Below, in pieces: positions 8,158 through 16,743 of a DNA stretch of 64,000 bases. Within the stretch, counting starts at the first letter, position 1, and each line of letters starts with the position of its first letter. The notes below the pieces were generated by a model. The model was not told where the DNA came from, did not search any database, and was given only the letters and a program-made list of their open reading frames with translations. Location of the stretch: assembly GCF_033441515.1 (NCBI RefSeq), contig NZ_JAWQJT010000003.1, forward strand, positions 496,001-560,000, in the 5' to 3' direction. The DNA comes from Amycolatopsis solani. GTDB lineage: Bacteria; Actinomycetota; Actinomycetes; Mycobacteriales; Pseudonocardiaceae. Position numbers and translations under genes: made by a program.

Positions 8158-9477
8158 GCGGCCCGCCTCCGCGCGACCAGCCGCAGGCCCGCCGGCTGCA
8201 CCGTGACCAAGGGCAGCTCCCGGACCTTCGACCCGGGCGGGTGGATCAGGTGCCACTCCCGCAGGATCGTCGCGAGCGCGACGCCCAGTTCGGCCCAGGC
8301 GAACGTGTCGCCGGGACACCGGTGCCGGCCGACGCCGAACGGCATCATGGCGTCGGCCGCGTACCCGGCGAGGTTCTCGTCGAGCCACCGGTCGGGGTCG
8401 AACGCCAGCGGGACGTCGAACACCTTCGGGTCGCGGTGCAGGGCCGTGAGGCTGAACCCGACCTCGGCGCCGGCGGGGATGCGGTACCCGCCGAGGGTCG
8501 TCGGCCCGGTCGCCCGCCGGGTCAGCAGCCAGTTCGAGGTGTGCAGGCGCAGTGTCTCCTTGATGACCCGGTCGAGGACGGGCAGCCGGGCGAAGTCGCT
8601 GTGCCGCACGGGGGCGTCGCCGAGTTCGGTCGCGAGCTCGCGCACCAGCTGCCGTTCGACGGCCGGGTGGCCCGCGATCTCGTGCAGGGCCCAGGCGAGG
8701 GTGGTGGCGACCGTCTCCGAGCCGGCGATCAGCAGGGTGACGACCTCGTCGCGCAGCAGCTCGCGGTCGAAGCCCGCGCCGTGCGCCTTGACGAGCACGT
8801 CCAGCAGGCTCGCGCCGGCCGAATCGGTGCCGTCGCTGCGCGCGATCACGTCGTCGACGACCTGCCGGACTTCGTCGGACGACTTCCGGTAGCGGCGGTT
8901 CACCTTGATCGGCACCCGCTCGAGCCAGTCGGCCGGGTAGACCGTGTGCGCCATGATCCCGGACACGATCCCGGGGAAGGCGGCCATGATCCGCTCCGCC
9001 GCCCCGTCGGCGAGCTCCGCCTTGAACAGCGTGTGGACCAGAGCGTCCACCGCCATTTCGTGGGTGACGCGCGGGATGTCGAGCACCTCCCCCGGCTGCC
9101 ACCTCGCGCTGCCGCGCTCGACGGCGTCCCGCATTTCCGGGACGTAGGAAGCGATGCGGTGCCTGCCGAAGGCGGGCTGCATCAGCCGGCGTTGCCGGCG
9201 GTGCGCGTCGCCGTCGGCCACGATGACGCCGGCGCCGAAGGTCTTGGTCGCCTTCTCGAAGACGCGGCCGCGGCGGAACACGTCACCGCCGGCGAGCAAC
9301 ACCGACCGCACCAGCCTGGGTGTGGTGATCAGGTGGACCGGCTTCCGTCCGATCAGGACGGTCACGACGTCGCCGGCGTCGGCGAGTGAAACGGTCGCGG
9401 ACGAGTCGCGGCAGGTGGCCCAGTCCGGGCACCCGGCCGGGTGCGACAGCGGGTTCCGCCACCGTGGGTGCGGCCAT
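8154..9477 (-). pseudogene. cytochrome P450 with N-terminal frameshift
   Basis: The body (about 403 aa from a GTG at 9365) has all P450 signatures: I-helix AGSETVA, ExxR in KETLRL, and haem loop FGVGRHRCPG. The missing N-terminus is in another frame immediately upstream: from an ATG at 9477, preceded by GGAG at 9 nt spacing, it reads MAAPTVAEPAVAPGRVPGLG and on to a VRDRF motif. The frame jumps near 9387; skipping one base (or restoring two) joins VRDRF to LADAGDVVTVLIG, as expected for a P450 N-terminus. So this is either a real frameshift, giving a gene of doubtful function, or a sequence error. Full length would be about 440 aa. Confidence 0.8.
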
Positions 9478-9529
9478 GGTCATGAGCTCCGTTCAGAGAA
9501 GGCTTTCCGCGTACCCCGCGCCGCCGGTG

Positions 9530-10000
9530 TCACTCGACTCCCCCGCACCGGCGGGGAGCCGGGGTGGCGGCACTTCCGTTGAACCTGGCCAGCAGCTCGG
9601 CGAACGTGTCGACGTCCTCCTCGGCCCACGAGCCGAGCAGCTTGTCCAGCCGCCGCCGTCGAGCCACCCCGACCTCTTCGACCCGGCGATGCCCGATGTC
9701 CGTCAACCGCACCAGGTACGCGCGCCCGTCGTCGGGTGCCCCGACCCGCTCGATCAACCCGAGCTCCTCCAGGTGCTGGAGCTGGCGCGAGATCGTCGGC
9801 GACGTCACGCCGACGTGGCACGCGAGTTCGGTCGGACGGCGGGGGCCGCGCTCGGCGAGGTGGGCCAGGAGGCGGTACGCCGCGACCTTGAGGTCCGGGT
9901 GCACCTCCCGGCCGAGCCGGCCCAGCGCCGCCCGGTCTTGGCGGACGAAGACGGCGAACTCGCGTTCGAGGCCGGTGATCGTTTCTTCGTCCAGTGTCAT
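9530..10000 (-). CDS. MarR family regulator
   Basis: A 156-aa winged-helix repressor. The recognition region is LACHVGVTSPTISRQLQHLEELGLIER and the wing is APDDGRAYLVRLT. Its ATG overlaps the stop of the drug-type MFS gene, so it is the last gene of a three-gene operon (secreted hydrolase, MFS, MarR) and is likely to autoregulate it in response to an exported compound. Confidence 0.9.
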   Translation of the reverse strand: MTLDEETITGLEREFAVFVRQDRAALGRLGREVHPDLKVAAYRLLAHLAERGPRRPTELACHVGVTSPTISRQLQHLEELGLIERVGAPDDGRAYLVRLTDIGHRRVEEVGVARRRRLDKLLGSWAEEDVDTFAELLARFNGSAATPAPRRCGGVE

Positions 10001-11526
10001 CGCGCATCCCCGGGCACGGCGTTGGTGGTCCGGAGCGGCACTTCCCGGATGAACAGCACGCACACCAGCGCGACCAGCGCCAGCGGCACCGCGTACTGGA
10101 AGAGGGTGCCGGTCGCCTGCCCGTAGGCGTCCTCGACGACGGCCCGGACCGCCGGCGGCAGCTCGGCCGGCCGGGACAGGGAACCGCCGGTGGCGGCGGA
10201 GCCCAGCTTTTCCGCGATGTGGTGCCCGACCTGGCCGGCCAGCACGGCGCCGAGTGCGGACACCCCGATGGTGCCGCCGAGCGTGCGGAAGAACGACACC
10301 GACGAGGTCGCCGCGCCGAGTTCGCGCGGGTTCACCTGGTTCTGGACCGCCAGGACGAGGTTCTGCAGCGTGCTGCCCAGCCCCAGGCCGAGCAGGGTCA
10401 TCGCGACGGCCAGTTGCCAGTAGGGCGTGTCGCGGTCGGTGAAGCCGAGCAGCGTCAGCCCGGCGGTGATCAGCACGGCGCCGGTGACCAGGATCGGCTT
10501 CCAGCGGCCGGTGGCGGTGATGATCCGGCCGGCGACGGTGGACGCCAAGGCGAGGCTGAGGATCTGCGGGAGCGCGAGCAGCCCCGCCACCGTGGGCGAC
10601 TTGCCTTCGGCCAGCTGGAAGTACTGGCTCAGGTAGGTCGTCGCGGAGTAGAGGGCGACCCCGATCGCGAGGCCCGCCGTGATGGCCAGCAGCACGGTCC
10701 GGGTGCGGAACAGCCACAGCGGCAGCACCGGGGCCGCGGCCCGCCGTTCGACGGCGACGAACGCCAGTGTCAGCAGCAGGGTGCCGCCGAGCAGGACGGC
10801 GGTCTGCCAGGACAGCCAGGCGTAGCGGTCGCCGGCGAGCGTCACCCAGATCAGCAGGACCGACGCCGCGGCCGTCAGCAGCGCGGAGCCGGCCCAGTCG
10901 ACCTTCACCGAGCCCTTCACGACCGGCAGGTTCAGCGTCTTCTGCAGCATGATCAGCGCGACGACGGCGAACGGCGCGCCGACGAAGAAGCACCAGCGCC
11001 AGCCCAGCCAGTCCGTGTCGACGATGAGGCCGCCGATCAGCGGCCCGGCGCTGGTCCCGACCGCGAACACCGCGCCGAAGTAGCCGGAGTACCGCCCGAG
11101 TTCCCGTGGCGGGATCATCGTCGCGATGATCACCTGGATGAGCGCCATCAGCCCGCCCGCGCCGATCCCCTGCACGACGCGGGCCGCGATGAGCAGGCCG
11201 GCGTCGGCGGACAGGCCCGACAGCACCGAGCCCACCGTGAAGATGGTCAGGCTGGCCTGCACGAGCAGCTTCTTGCTGACCAGGTCGGCCAGTTTGCCCC
11301 AGACCGGGCTCGACACCGTCGTGGAGAGCAGCGTCGCGGTGATCACCCAGGTGTAGACGCTCTGGCCGGCGTGCAGGTCGGCGACGATCGTCGGCAGTGC
11401 GTTGGTCACGACGGTCGAGGACAGGATGGCCACGAAGATCCCCAGGTACAGCCCGGACAGGGCCTGCAGGATCTGCTTGTGGGTCATCGGCGCGGGAACG
11501 GCGCGCGGGAGGGTCTCGGCGGTCAT
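9997..11526 (-). CDS. MFS transporter, DHA2 (EmrB/QacA) family
   Basis: A 509-aa integral membrane protein with about 14 transmembrane segments, as in DHA2 drug:H+ antiporters. Motif A is GKLADLVSKK, and motif C-like GAVFAVGTSAGPLIGG follows TM5. It ends in an Arg-poor cytoplasmic tail. Start and stop overlap the neighbours by 4 nt. It probably exports a drug or metabolite; the adjacent MarR gene and secreted hydrolase suggest a resistance module. A similar hydrolase plus DHA2 pairing occurs at 38.4-40.8 kb. Confidence 0.9.
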   Translation of the reverse strand: MTAETLPRAVPAPMTHKQILQALSGLYLGIFVAILSSTVVTNALPTIVADLHAGQSVYTWVITATLLSTTVSSPVWGKLADLVSKKLLVQASLTIFTVGSVLSGLSADAGLLIAARVVQGIGAGGLMALIQVIIATMIPPRELGRYSGYFGAVFAVGTSAGPLIGGLIVDTDWLGWRWCFFVGAPFAVVALIMLQKTLNLPVVKGSVKVDWAGSALLTAAASVLLIWVTLAGDRYAWLSWQTAVLLGGTLLLTLAFVAVERRAAAPVLPLWLFRTRTVLLAITAGLAIGVALYSATTYLSQYFQLAEGKSPTVAGLLALPQILSLALASTVAGRIITATGRWKPILVTGAVLITAGLTLLGFTDRDTPYWQLAVAMTLLGLGLGSTLQNLVLAVQNQVNPRELGAATSSVSFFRTLGGTIGVSALGAVLAGQVGHHIAEKLGSAATGGSLSRPAELPPAVRAVVEDAYGQATGTLFQYAVPLALVALVCVLFIREVPLRTTNAVPGDAR

Positions 11527-12296
11527 CGCGCGGCTTGTTCGATGAGCTTGGTGACGACGTCGGGCCGGCTGAGCAGGACGGCGTGGGAGCCGTCCACCTC
11601 GGTGGTGCGGGCGCCGGCCCGGCCGGTCATGAAGCGCTGCACGTCGGGGCTGATCGCGCGGTCCTGGCGCGGGATGAGCGCCCAGGACGGGATGGTGCGG
11701 AACCCTTCGGCGACGCTGGCGTCGGTGACGGCCTTGGTGTTGGCGGGCCGCTGCGTGGTGGCCAGGTCGGCCGCGGTGGTGCGGTCGAGGTCGCCGGCGA
11801 AGGCCGCGGGGAACTGCGCCGGGTCGATGACGACTTCGGTGCCGGCCGGGACCTGGGTGGCGATCAGCGGCAGCGGCGTCGACGACTTCGCGGCAAGCTC
11901 GCCGATGGTCTCGCCGGCGACCGGGATGAACCCGGCGATGTAGACGAGCGACTTGACGCCGGTGACCTTCGTGGCGGCGTTGGTGATCACCGCGCCGCCG
12001 TAGGAGTGGCCGACCAGCACCTTCGGGCCGTCTATTGTGGACAGGTAGCTGGTGACGTAGGCGGTGTCACTCGTCAGGCCCTGCAACGGGTCGGCGATGG
12101 CGCGGACGGGGTAGCCGTCCCGGCGCAGCCGCTCGATGACGGGGGCCCAGCTCGAGGAGTCGGCCCACGCGCCGTGCACGAGGACGATGGTCGGCTTCGG
12201 GCCGCCGGTGGCGGTGGCCGTGGCCGGTGCGGAAGCGGCGAACAGGGCGAGGGCCGCGACGCCGGCGACGGCGAGGCGGGAGAAGCGGAAACGCAT
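11523..12296 (-). CDS. secreted alpha/beta hydrolase
   Basis: A 257-aa alpha/beta hydrolase with an N-terminal signal peptide (MRFRFSRLAVAGVAALALFA, then an Ala-rich cleavage region near residue 28). The oxyanion motif is VLVHGAWADSSSW, the nucleophile elbow GHSYGG and the catalytic His lies in VDGSHAVLLSRP. It is a paralogue of the secreted hydrolase at 38388-39185. It is the first gene of an operon with MFS and MarR genes, and an AAAGGGG-type ribosome site precedes the start. It is probably an esterase acting outside the membrane. Confidence 0.88.
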   Translation of the reverse strand: MRFRFSRLAVAGVAALALFAASAPATATATGGPKPTIVLVHGAWADSSSWAPVIERLRRDGYPVRAIADPLQGLTSDTAYVTSYLSTIDGPKVLVGHSYGGAVITNAATKVTGVKSLVYIAGFIPVAGETIGELAAKSSTPLPLIATQVPAGTEVVIDPAQFPAAFAGDLDRTTAADLATTQRPANTKAVTDASVAEGFRTIPSWALIPRQDRAISPDVQRFMTGRAGARTTEVDGSHAVLLSRPDVVTKLIEQAAR

Positions 12297-12328
12297 GGCG
12301 AAACCCCTTTCGGGGAAAGGAAGGCGTG

Positions 12329-12372
12329 CCGGTGCCCCGCCCCGCCGGATCGCGGCGGGGCCGGGGCACCGG
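12329..12372 (-). terminator. strong GC hairpin, probable terminator
   Basis: A near-perfect inverted repeat with GGTGCCCCG...CGGGGCACC arms and an inner CCCCGCC/GGCGGGG stem, about 16-17 bp, with one bulge. It lies just after the stop of the disulfide oxidoreductase gene and before the secreted hydrolase start. No T-run follows, as is common in actinomycetes. Confidence 0.65.
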
Positions 12373-12381
12373 CCGGGTGGG

Positions 12382-13788
12382 TCAGCGGCCGTAGGCTTCG
12401 AGCAGCCGCAGCCACACCTCGCTGACGGTGGGAAAAGCCGGGACCGCGTGCCAGAGCCGGTCGATCGGCACTTCGCCGGCGATCGCGATGGTCGCCGCGT
12501 GGATCATCTCCGCGACGTCCGGGCCGACGAGGGTGAAGCCGACGAGCACCTTGCGGTCCTCGTCGACGACCATCCGGGCATGCCCGCGGTAGCCCTCGGC
12601 GTGCACGGCGGATCCCGCCGTGGCGGCCAGGTCGTAGTCGACGACGCGGGTGCGCAGCCCGGCGGCCTCGGCCTTGGCCGCGGTCAGGCCCACCGACGCG
12701 ACTTCCGGCTCGGTGAAGACGACCTGCGGCACCGCGCGCTCGTCGGCGGTGGCCGCGTGCCGGCCCCAGGGAGCGTCGTCGACCGGCTCCCCCTTGGCGC
12801 GGGCCACGATGACGTCGCCCACCGCGCGGGCCTGGTACTTGCCTTGGTGCGTAAGCAAAACACGGCGATTCACGTCACCGGCCGCGTACAGCCAGTCGTT
12901 GACCCGCATCGTGTCGTCGACCGTCAGCCAGGACCCCGGCTTCAGGCCGATGTTCTCCAGGCCGAGGTCCTGGGTGTTCGGCGTGCGGCCGATCGCGACG
13001 AGCAGTTCGTCGGCTTCGATCTGCTCGCCGTCGGTGAGCGTGATCGACACCGTGCCGTCGTCGTTGCGCTTGACGGACCCGGCCTCGGCGCCGATGCGGA
13101 CCGAAACCCCCTTGTCCTGCAACGAAGCCGCCACCTGCTCGCCGACGAACGGCTCGTTCAGGTGCAGCACGCCGTCGCGGGCCAGCATCGTCACCGACGA
13201 CCCCAGCTGGCTGAACGCGGTCGCCATCTCGGAGGCGACCACGCCGCCGCCGATGACGGCGAGCCGGGCCGGAACCTCCTTCGCCGCAACGGTTTCACGG
13301 CTCGTCCACGGCTTCGCGTCGCGGAGGCCCTCGATGTCCGGGACCAGCGCGCCGCTGCCGGTGGCGACGACGACCGCGTGGCGCGCGGTCAGCGTCGTGG
13401 TGGTGCCGTCGGCGGCGGTCACCTCGACGATCCGGTCGCCGGCGATCCGGCCGTGTCCGCGCAGCAGCGGGACGCCGACCGAGTCGAGCCAGGACACCTG
13501 GCCCTCGTCGTTCCAGTGGGACGCGAAGTCGTCGCGACGGCGGAGGACGGCGGCCACGTCGAGCTCGCCGGTGACGGCTTCCCGCGCGCCGGGCACCTGC
13601 CGGGCGGCGCGGAGGGCCGCACCGCTGCGCAGCAGGGCCTTGGTGGGCATGCAGGCCCAGTAGGAGCACTCGCCCCCGACCAGTTCCCGCTCGACGATCG
13701 CGGCGGTCAGGCCGCCCTGCACCAGCCGGTCGGCCACGTTTTCCCCGACCGGGCCGGCCCCGATGACGATGACGTCGTAGTCGCTCAC
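12382..13788 (-). CDS. pyridine nucleotide-disulfide oxidoreductase
   Basis: A 468-aa FAD/NAD(P) enzyme of the dihydrolipoamide dehydrogenase/mercuric reductase superfamily. It has an FAD motif (VIVIGAGPVGEN), redox-active Cys pair CSYWAC in GGECSYWACMPTK, NAD(P) motif (LAVIGGGVVASE) and second FAD motif (YAAGDV). The C-terminal catalytic HPTxSE reads FPTVSE, so the usual active-site His is Phe. True lipoamide or mercuric reductase activity is therefore unlikely; it may reduce quinones or another electrophile. GTG start. It lies 1 nt after the stop of the small membrane protein gene, sharing its type-A-controlled promoter. Confidence 0.88.
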   Translation of the reverse strand: MSDYDVIVIGAGPVGENVADRLVQGGLTAAIVERELVGGECSYWACMPTKALLRSGAALRAARQVPGAREAVTGELDVAAVLRRRDDFASHWNDEGQVSWLDSVGVPLLRGHGRIAGDRIVEVTAADGTTTTLTARHAVVVATGSGALVPDIEGLRDAKPWTSRETVAAKEVPARLAVIGGGVVASEMATAFSQLGSSVTMLARDGVLHLNEPFVGEQVAASLQDKGVSVRIGAEAGSVKRNDDGTVSITLTDGEQIEADELLVAIGRTPNTQDLGLENIGLKPGSWLTVDDTMRVNDWLYAAGDVNRRVLLTHQGKYQARAVGDVIVARAKGEPVDDAPWGRHAATADERAVPQVVFTEPEVASVGLTAAKAEAAGLRTRVVDYDLAATAGSAVHAEGYRGHARMVVDEDRKVLVGFTLVGPDVAEMIHAATIAIAGEVPIDRLWHAVPAFPTVSEVWLRLLEAYGR

Positions 13789-13789
13789 G

Positions 13790-14353
13790 TCAGTTCCCCT
13801 TCGCGGCGCGGCCGAGCCGGATCGCCGAGACGAGGAAGAAGATGCCGCCGAGGACGGCGTAACCGGCCACCCCGGACAGCGCCGGGTTCGCCGCGGAGGC
13901 GCTGATGACGAAGTTGGCGCCGGCCAGCACGGAGATGCCGCCGCTGAGGATCATCGGCCACTGGCCGCCCATCTTGCGGCGGGAGATGCCGACGACCAGC
14001 TGGACCAGACCGGCCACGATCGCCCAGGCGCCCCACACCCGCAGCACCGCCGGGATGCCCGACGCGGCGGCGACGCCGATGCCGATGGTGGCGAGCAGGC
14101 TGATCGCCATGTTCACGTACAGCCCGGTGACCGAACCGTTCCCCTTCGCCGACCGGGCGTCCACGATGGCCGACCCGACGTCGAACAGCGGGTAGACGAC
14201 GACCAGGGCGACGCTGACCGCCCCCAGGCCCGACTTGGTGGTCAGGAACACCAAGACCGCCCACACGATGGCGAACGCGAACCGCACGAAGTACAACCGG
14301 CGTAGCGCCGGAGCGAACCCACCTACGGCGGGCGAGTCGACAGTAGTCACCAT
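13790..14353 (-). CDS. DUF308/HdeD-like membrane protein (copy 1)
   Basis: A 187-aa protein with about six hydrophobic helices and conserved blocks LRRLYFVRFAFAIVW, YPLFDVGSAIVDARSAK and GGQWPMILSG. It is closely similar to the protein at 27674-28240, including YPLFDV.AIVDAR.AK and the ISRR..GGQWPMILSG block. Function is unknown; HdeD-like proteins are stress-associated inner-membrane proteins. Its promoter carries two type A operators (14365-14435), the same arrangement as the ohr promoter at 33.5 kb, so an electrophile or peroxide stress role is plausible but inferred. Confidence 0.85.
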   Translation of the reverse strand: MVTTVDSPAVGGFAPALRRLYFVRFAFAIVWAVLVFLTTKSGLGAVSVALVVVYPLFDVGSAIVDARSAKGNGSVTGLYVNMAISLLATIGIGVAAASGIPAVLRVWGAWAIVAGLVQLVVGISRRKMGGQWPMILSGGISVLAGANFVISASAANPALSGVAGYAVLGGIFFLVSAIRLGRAAKGN

Positions 14354-14362
14354 GATCCCTTT

Positions 14363-14436
14363 CGCAAGACCGAACGTTCTATCTCATCTCAGCATGGCCG
14401 CTGGGCCGCCCAGTGTCAAGACCGAACGTTCTATCC
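14363..14436 (-). promoter_or_regulatory. promoter with two type A operators 52 bp apart
   Basis: Two copies of AGACCGAACGTTCTATC. The GAACGTTC cores are 14372-14379 and 14424-14431, with centres exactly 52 bp apart. Between them, reading toward the membrane-protein gene, lies TTGACA (14419-14414), a 17-bp spacer, then CATGCT (14396-14391). One operator overlaps the -35 and the other lies just past the start point. This suits a repressor, most likely the TetR protein encoded at 28375-28968. Confidence 0.7.
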
Positions 14437-14447
14437 GAAGTCTTACG

Positions 14448-16736
14448 TCAGGCCCAGCGCCGGTAATCGTCGGCCGGCAGCGGGTGGTCCACCGGCACCA
14501 CGCGCGAGTTGACCGCGGTCAGGCACCCCGGGCAGAACAGCTGGCGGAACACGACTTCCGCGTCGACGTACTCGAGCGGGTCGTGCCAGATGTGCGGCCC
14601 CGCTTCGGTCGGCGCCGCGTCCCGGCGGGCCAGCGAAGCCACGTACGCGCCCCCTTCCAGGGGCCCGATCTCCGTTCCACAGTGGACGCACGCCACCGTT
14701 CCGCTCGCCAGGACCACCAGGTTGTCGTCGAGCCGGCGCACCTCCGCCAGGTCCGGGGTGCCGATCGGCTCGAGAGCGACACCCGGCGAACGACGGCGTC
14801 GCAGCTTCTCGCGCACCTCGCCGGTCGCGGTCACGTCCACCTCGCCGGCGCGGAGCACGACGCCGTAGACGTCCCGAGCGGCCTCGGCCGACACCCGTAC
14901 CTGCGCCACGTCGTCGCGGACGCTCTCCGGCGAACGCAGCAGCGGGTCGCCGTAGCCACCCCCGGCCTGCCAGTGCAGGTACAGCGCGTCACCCGGCCCG
15001 AGGTGCGACTCGCCCTCGCAGGGCAGCACCTCGATCTGCCCGCCCAGCTCGCCCAGGTCGGCGGGGATGGTGACGGCCTGGGCGAGCTGGGGTTCTCGGA
15101 CCCCGCGGACGACGAGGTCGAGCTGGGAGTTGCCGGGATAGCCCCCGGCCAGGCCGACGTTCTGGTTCGCGACCTTGCCGGTCCCGGAGACGACCAGCGA
15201 CAGGGTCCCCGTCTGGTCGGGGTGCTGGACGTAGCAGACCGAGCCGCTCATCCCGCCCCGCTGCCGCCCCGGCCCGCCGGAGTCGATCTGCTCACGGCGC
15301 CACAGGGCGACGAGCGGGTAGAGGTACTCGGTCATCTCGACGTCCGGCGCCCGCGCGGCGGGGATGATCAACCGGCCGCCGGTGTCGACGCCGTCGTGGT
15401 ACACCTGCGCGCCGTAGCCGCCCGCCATGACGTCGAAGATGGGCGACACGAACCCTTTGCCGCCCCCGCCGCGAACGTCCACACCGGACACCACGCAGAG
15501 GTCGGTGGTGCCGTTGCAGATGGATTGCACGTCGGTGCGGTGGTCCGGCTCGGCGTCCAGCATCTTGGCCAGCACCTCGGCGACGAGGTTGCCCGAACCC
15601 CAGGCCGGGCCGAAGGGTCCCTTGCCCACGGCGGCCGGGAAGGACGCGTTGGTGATGGTGTCCTCGTCGGTGATGATCTCGAAGCAGCGCATCAGCCCGC
15701 CCGCCGCCCACGGGATGTCCCCCGCCAGCAACGGAAGCATCGTGAACACGATCCCGGCCCGCAGCCCCGGATAAGGGCAGTTGATGATGCCGGTTTGCCC
15801 GGCGGTGCCGCGGAAGTCGAAGACGAGCTTGTCGGCTTCCTTCGTCATCGCGACCTTGATGGCGTGCAGGCCGCGGTCGCCGGTCTGCGACTGCTCCTGG
15901 TAGCCGACCGCGCTCCACGTCCCGTCAGGCAACGTCTCGAGCTTGGCGCGCAGCCGGCGTTCGGCGTCGTCCATCATCCGGCGCATCACGGACTTCACCG
16001 TGTCGGCGCCGTACTTGGTGATGAGCCGCAGGATCTGCTCGGCGGCGTTCTTGTTGGCGGCGATCTTGGCGCGCAGGTCGAGGCCCACCAGGTGCGGCAA
16101 CCGCGAGCGGCGGACCCAGGCTTCGGCGACGTCGCGCTGCAGCACACCGCCGCGGACGACCTTCATCGGCGGCGTCGGGACGGCCTCGCCGAAGACGTCC
16201 TGCGCGGACGGGCTGAACGAGCCCGGCCGCGGCCCGCCGAGGTCGACCTGGTGCGCGATCGCCGTCGTCCAGCCGAACAGCCGGCCGTCGTGGAAGATCG
16301 GCGCCAGGATCGCGGCGTCGTTCTGGTGCAGCCCGCCGCCGATCCACGGGTCGTTGCACAGGAACATGTCGCCCTCGGCGATGCCGGGGTTGTCGCTGCG
16401 GTTGCGCAACGTCCACGTGATGGCCAGGTCCATCGAGCCGATCAGGCCGATGTTGTACGTGCCGACCTGGACCTGCTCGCCGAGCTCGTCGCAGATGGAG
16501 AAGTTGAAGTCGTTGGACTCGGTGACGACGTGCGAGCCGGACATCCGCCTCAGCGTCTCCCCCATCTCCTGGGTGATCGCCCACAGCCGGTGCCGGACGA
16601 CCTCGTAGGTCAGCGCGTCGACGTCGGCGTCGCCGTTCTGTTGCAGGGGCAGGGAAGGCGAGATCTGCCGCAGCAGTTCTTCGCGCGGCATGGGGCGGCT
16701 GGTGAACTCGTCCGCGCCGGGGATTTTCGAAGTCAT
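14448..16736 (-). CDS. HyuB-type subunit with fused acetone carboxylase gamma-like zinc domain
   Basis: A 762-aa protein. Residues about 25-640 are the hydantoinase B/oxoprolinase domain (YEVVRHRLWAITQEMGETLRRMS, FLCNDPWIGGGLHQND, GGGGKGF, GGYPGN). The last 110 residues carry two CxxC motifs, CVHC and CPGC, in a DPLEYVDAEVVFRQLFCPGC context like the zinc-binding gamma subunit of acetone carboxylase. Plain HyuB proteins lack this tail. That argues for an ATP-dependent carboxylase of a ketone or aromatic ketone, as in acetone and acetophenone carboxylases, rather than a hydantoinase. GAGGAAACC precedes the ATG, 7 nt after hyuA. Confidence 0.88.
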   Translation of the reverse strand: MTSKIPGADEFTSRPMPREELLRQISPSLPLQQNGDADVDALTYEVVRHRLWAITQEMGETLRRMSGSHVVTESNDFNFSICDELGEQVQVGTYNIGLIGSMDLAITWTLRNRSDNPGIAEGDMFLCNDPWIGGGLHQNDAAILAPIFHDGRLFGWTTAIAHQVDLGGPRPGSFSPSAQDVFGEAVPTPPMKVVRGGVLQRDVAEAWVRRSRLPHLVGLDLRAKIAANKNAAEQILRLITKYGADTVKSVMRRMMDDAERRLRAKLETLPDGTWSAVGYQEQSQTGDRGLHAIKVAMTKEADKLVFDFRGTAGQTGIINCPYPGLRAGIVFTMLPLLAGDIPWAAGGLMRCFEIITDEDTITNASFPAAVGKGPFGPAWGSGNLVAEVLAKMLDAEPDHRTDVQSICNGTTDLCVVSGVDVRGGGGKGFVSPIFDVMAGGYGAQVYHDGVDTGGRLIIPAARAPDVEMTEYLYPLVALWRREQIDSGGPGRQRGGMSGSVCYVQHPDQTGTLSLVVSGTGKVANQNVGLAGGYPGNSQLDLVVRGVREPQLAQAVTIPADLGELGGQIEVLPCEGESHLGPGDALYLHWQAGGGYGDPLLRSPESVRDDVAQVRVSAEAARDVYGVVLRAGEVDVTATGEVREKLRRRRSPGVALEPIGTPDLAEVRRLDDNLVVLASGTVACVHCGTEIGPLEGGAYVASLARRDAAPTEAGPHIWHDPLEYVDAEVVFRQLFCPGCLTAVNSRVVPVDHPLPADDYRRWA

Positions 16737-16743
16737 GGTTTCC

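Noticed and set aside
6068..9477. PucR operon and P450/methyltransferase as one pathway
   Set aside because: They are convergent, with different operon structure and no shared operator.
12329..12372. Insertion-sequence end or mobile element terminal repeat
   Set aside because: It is a single short GC hairpin after a gene stop with no transposase or target duplication nearby; a terminator fits better.
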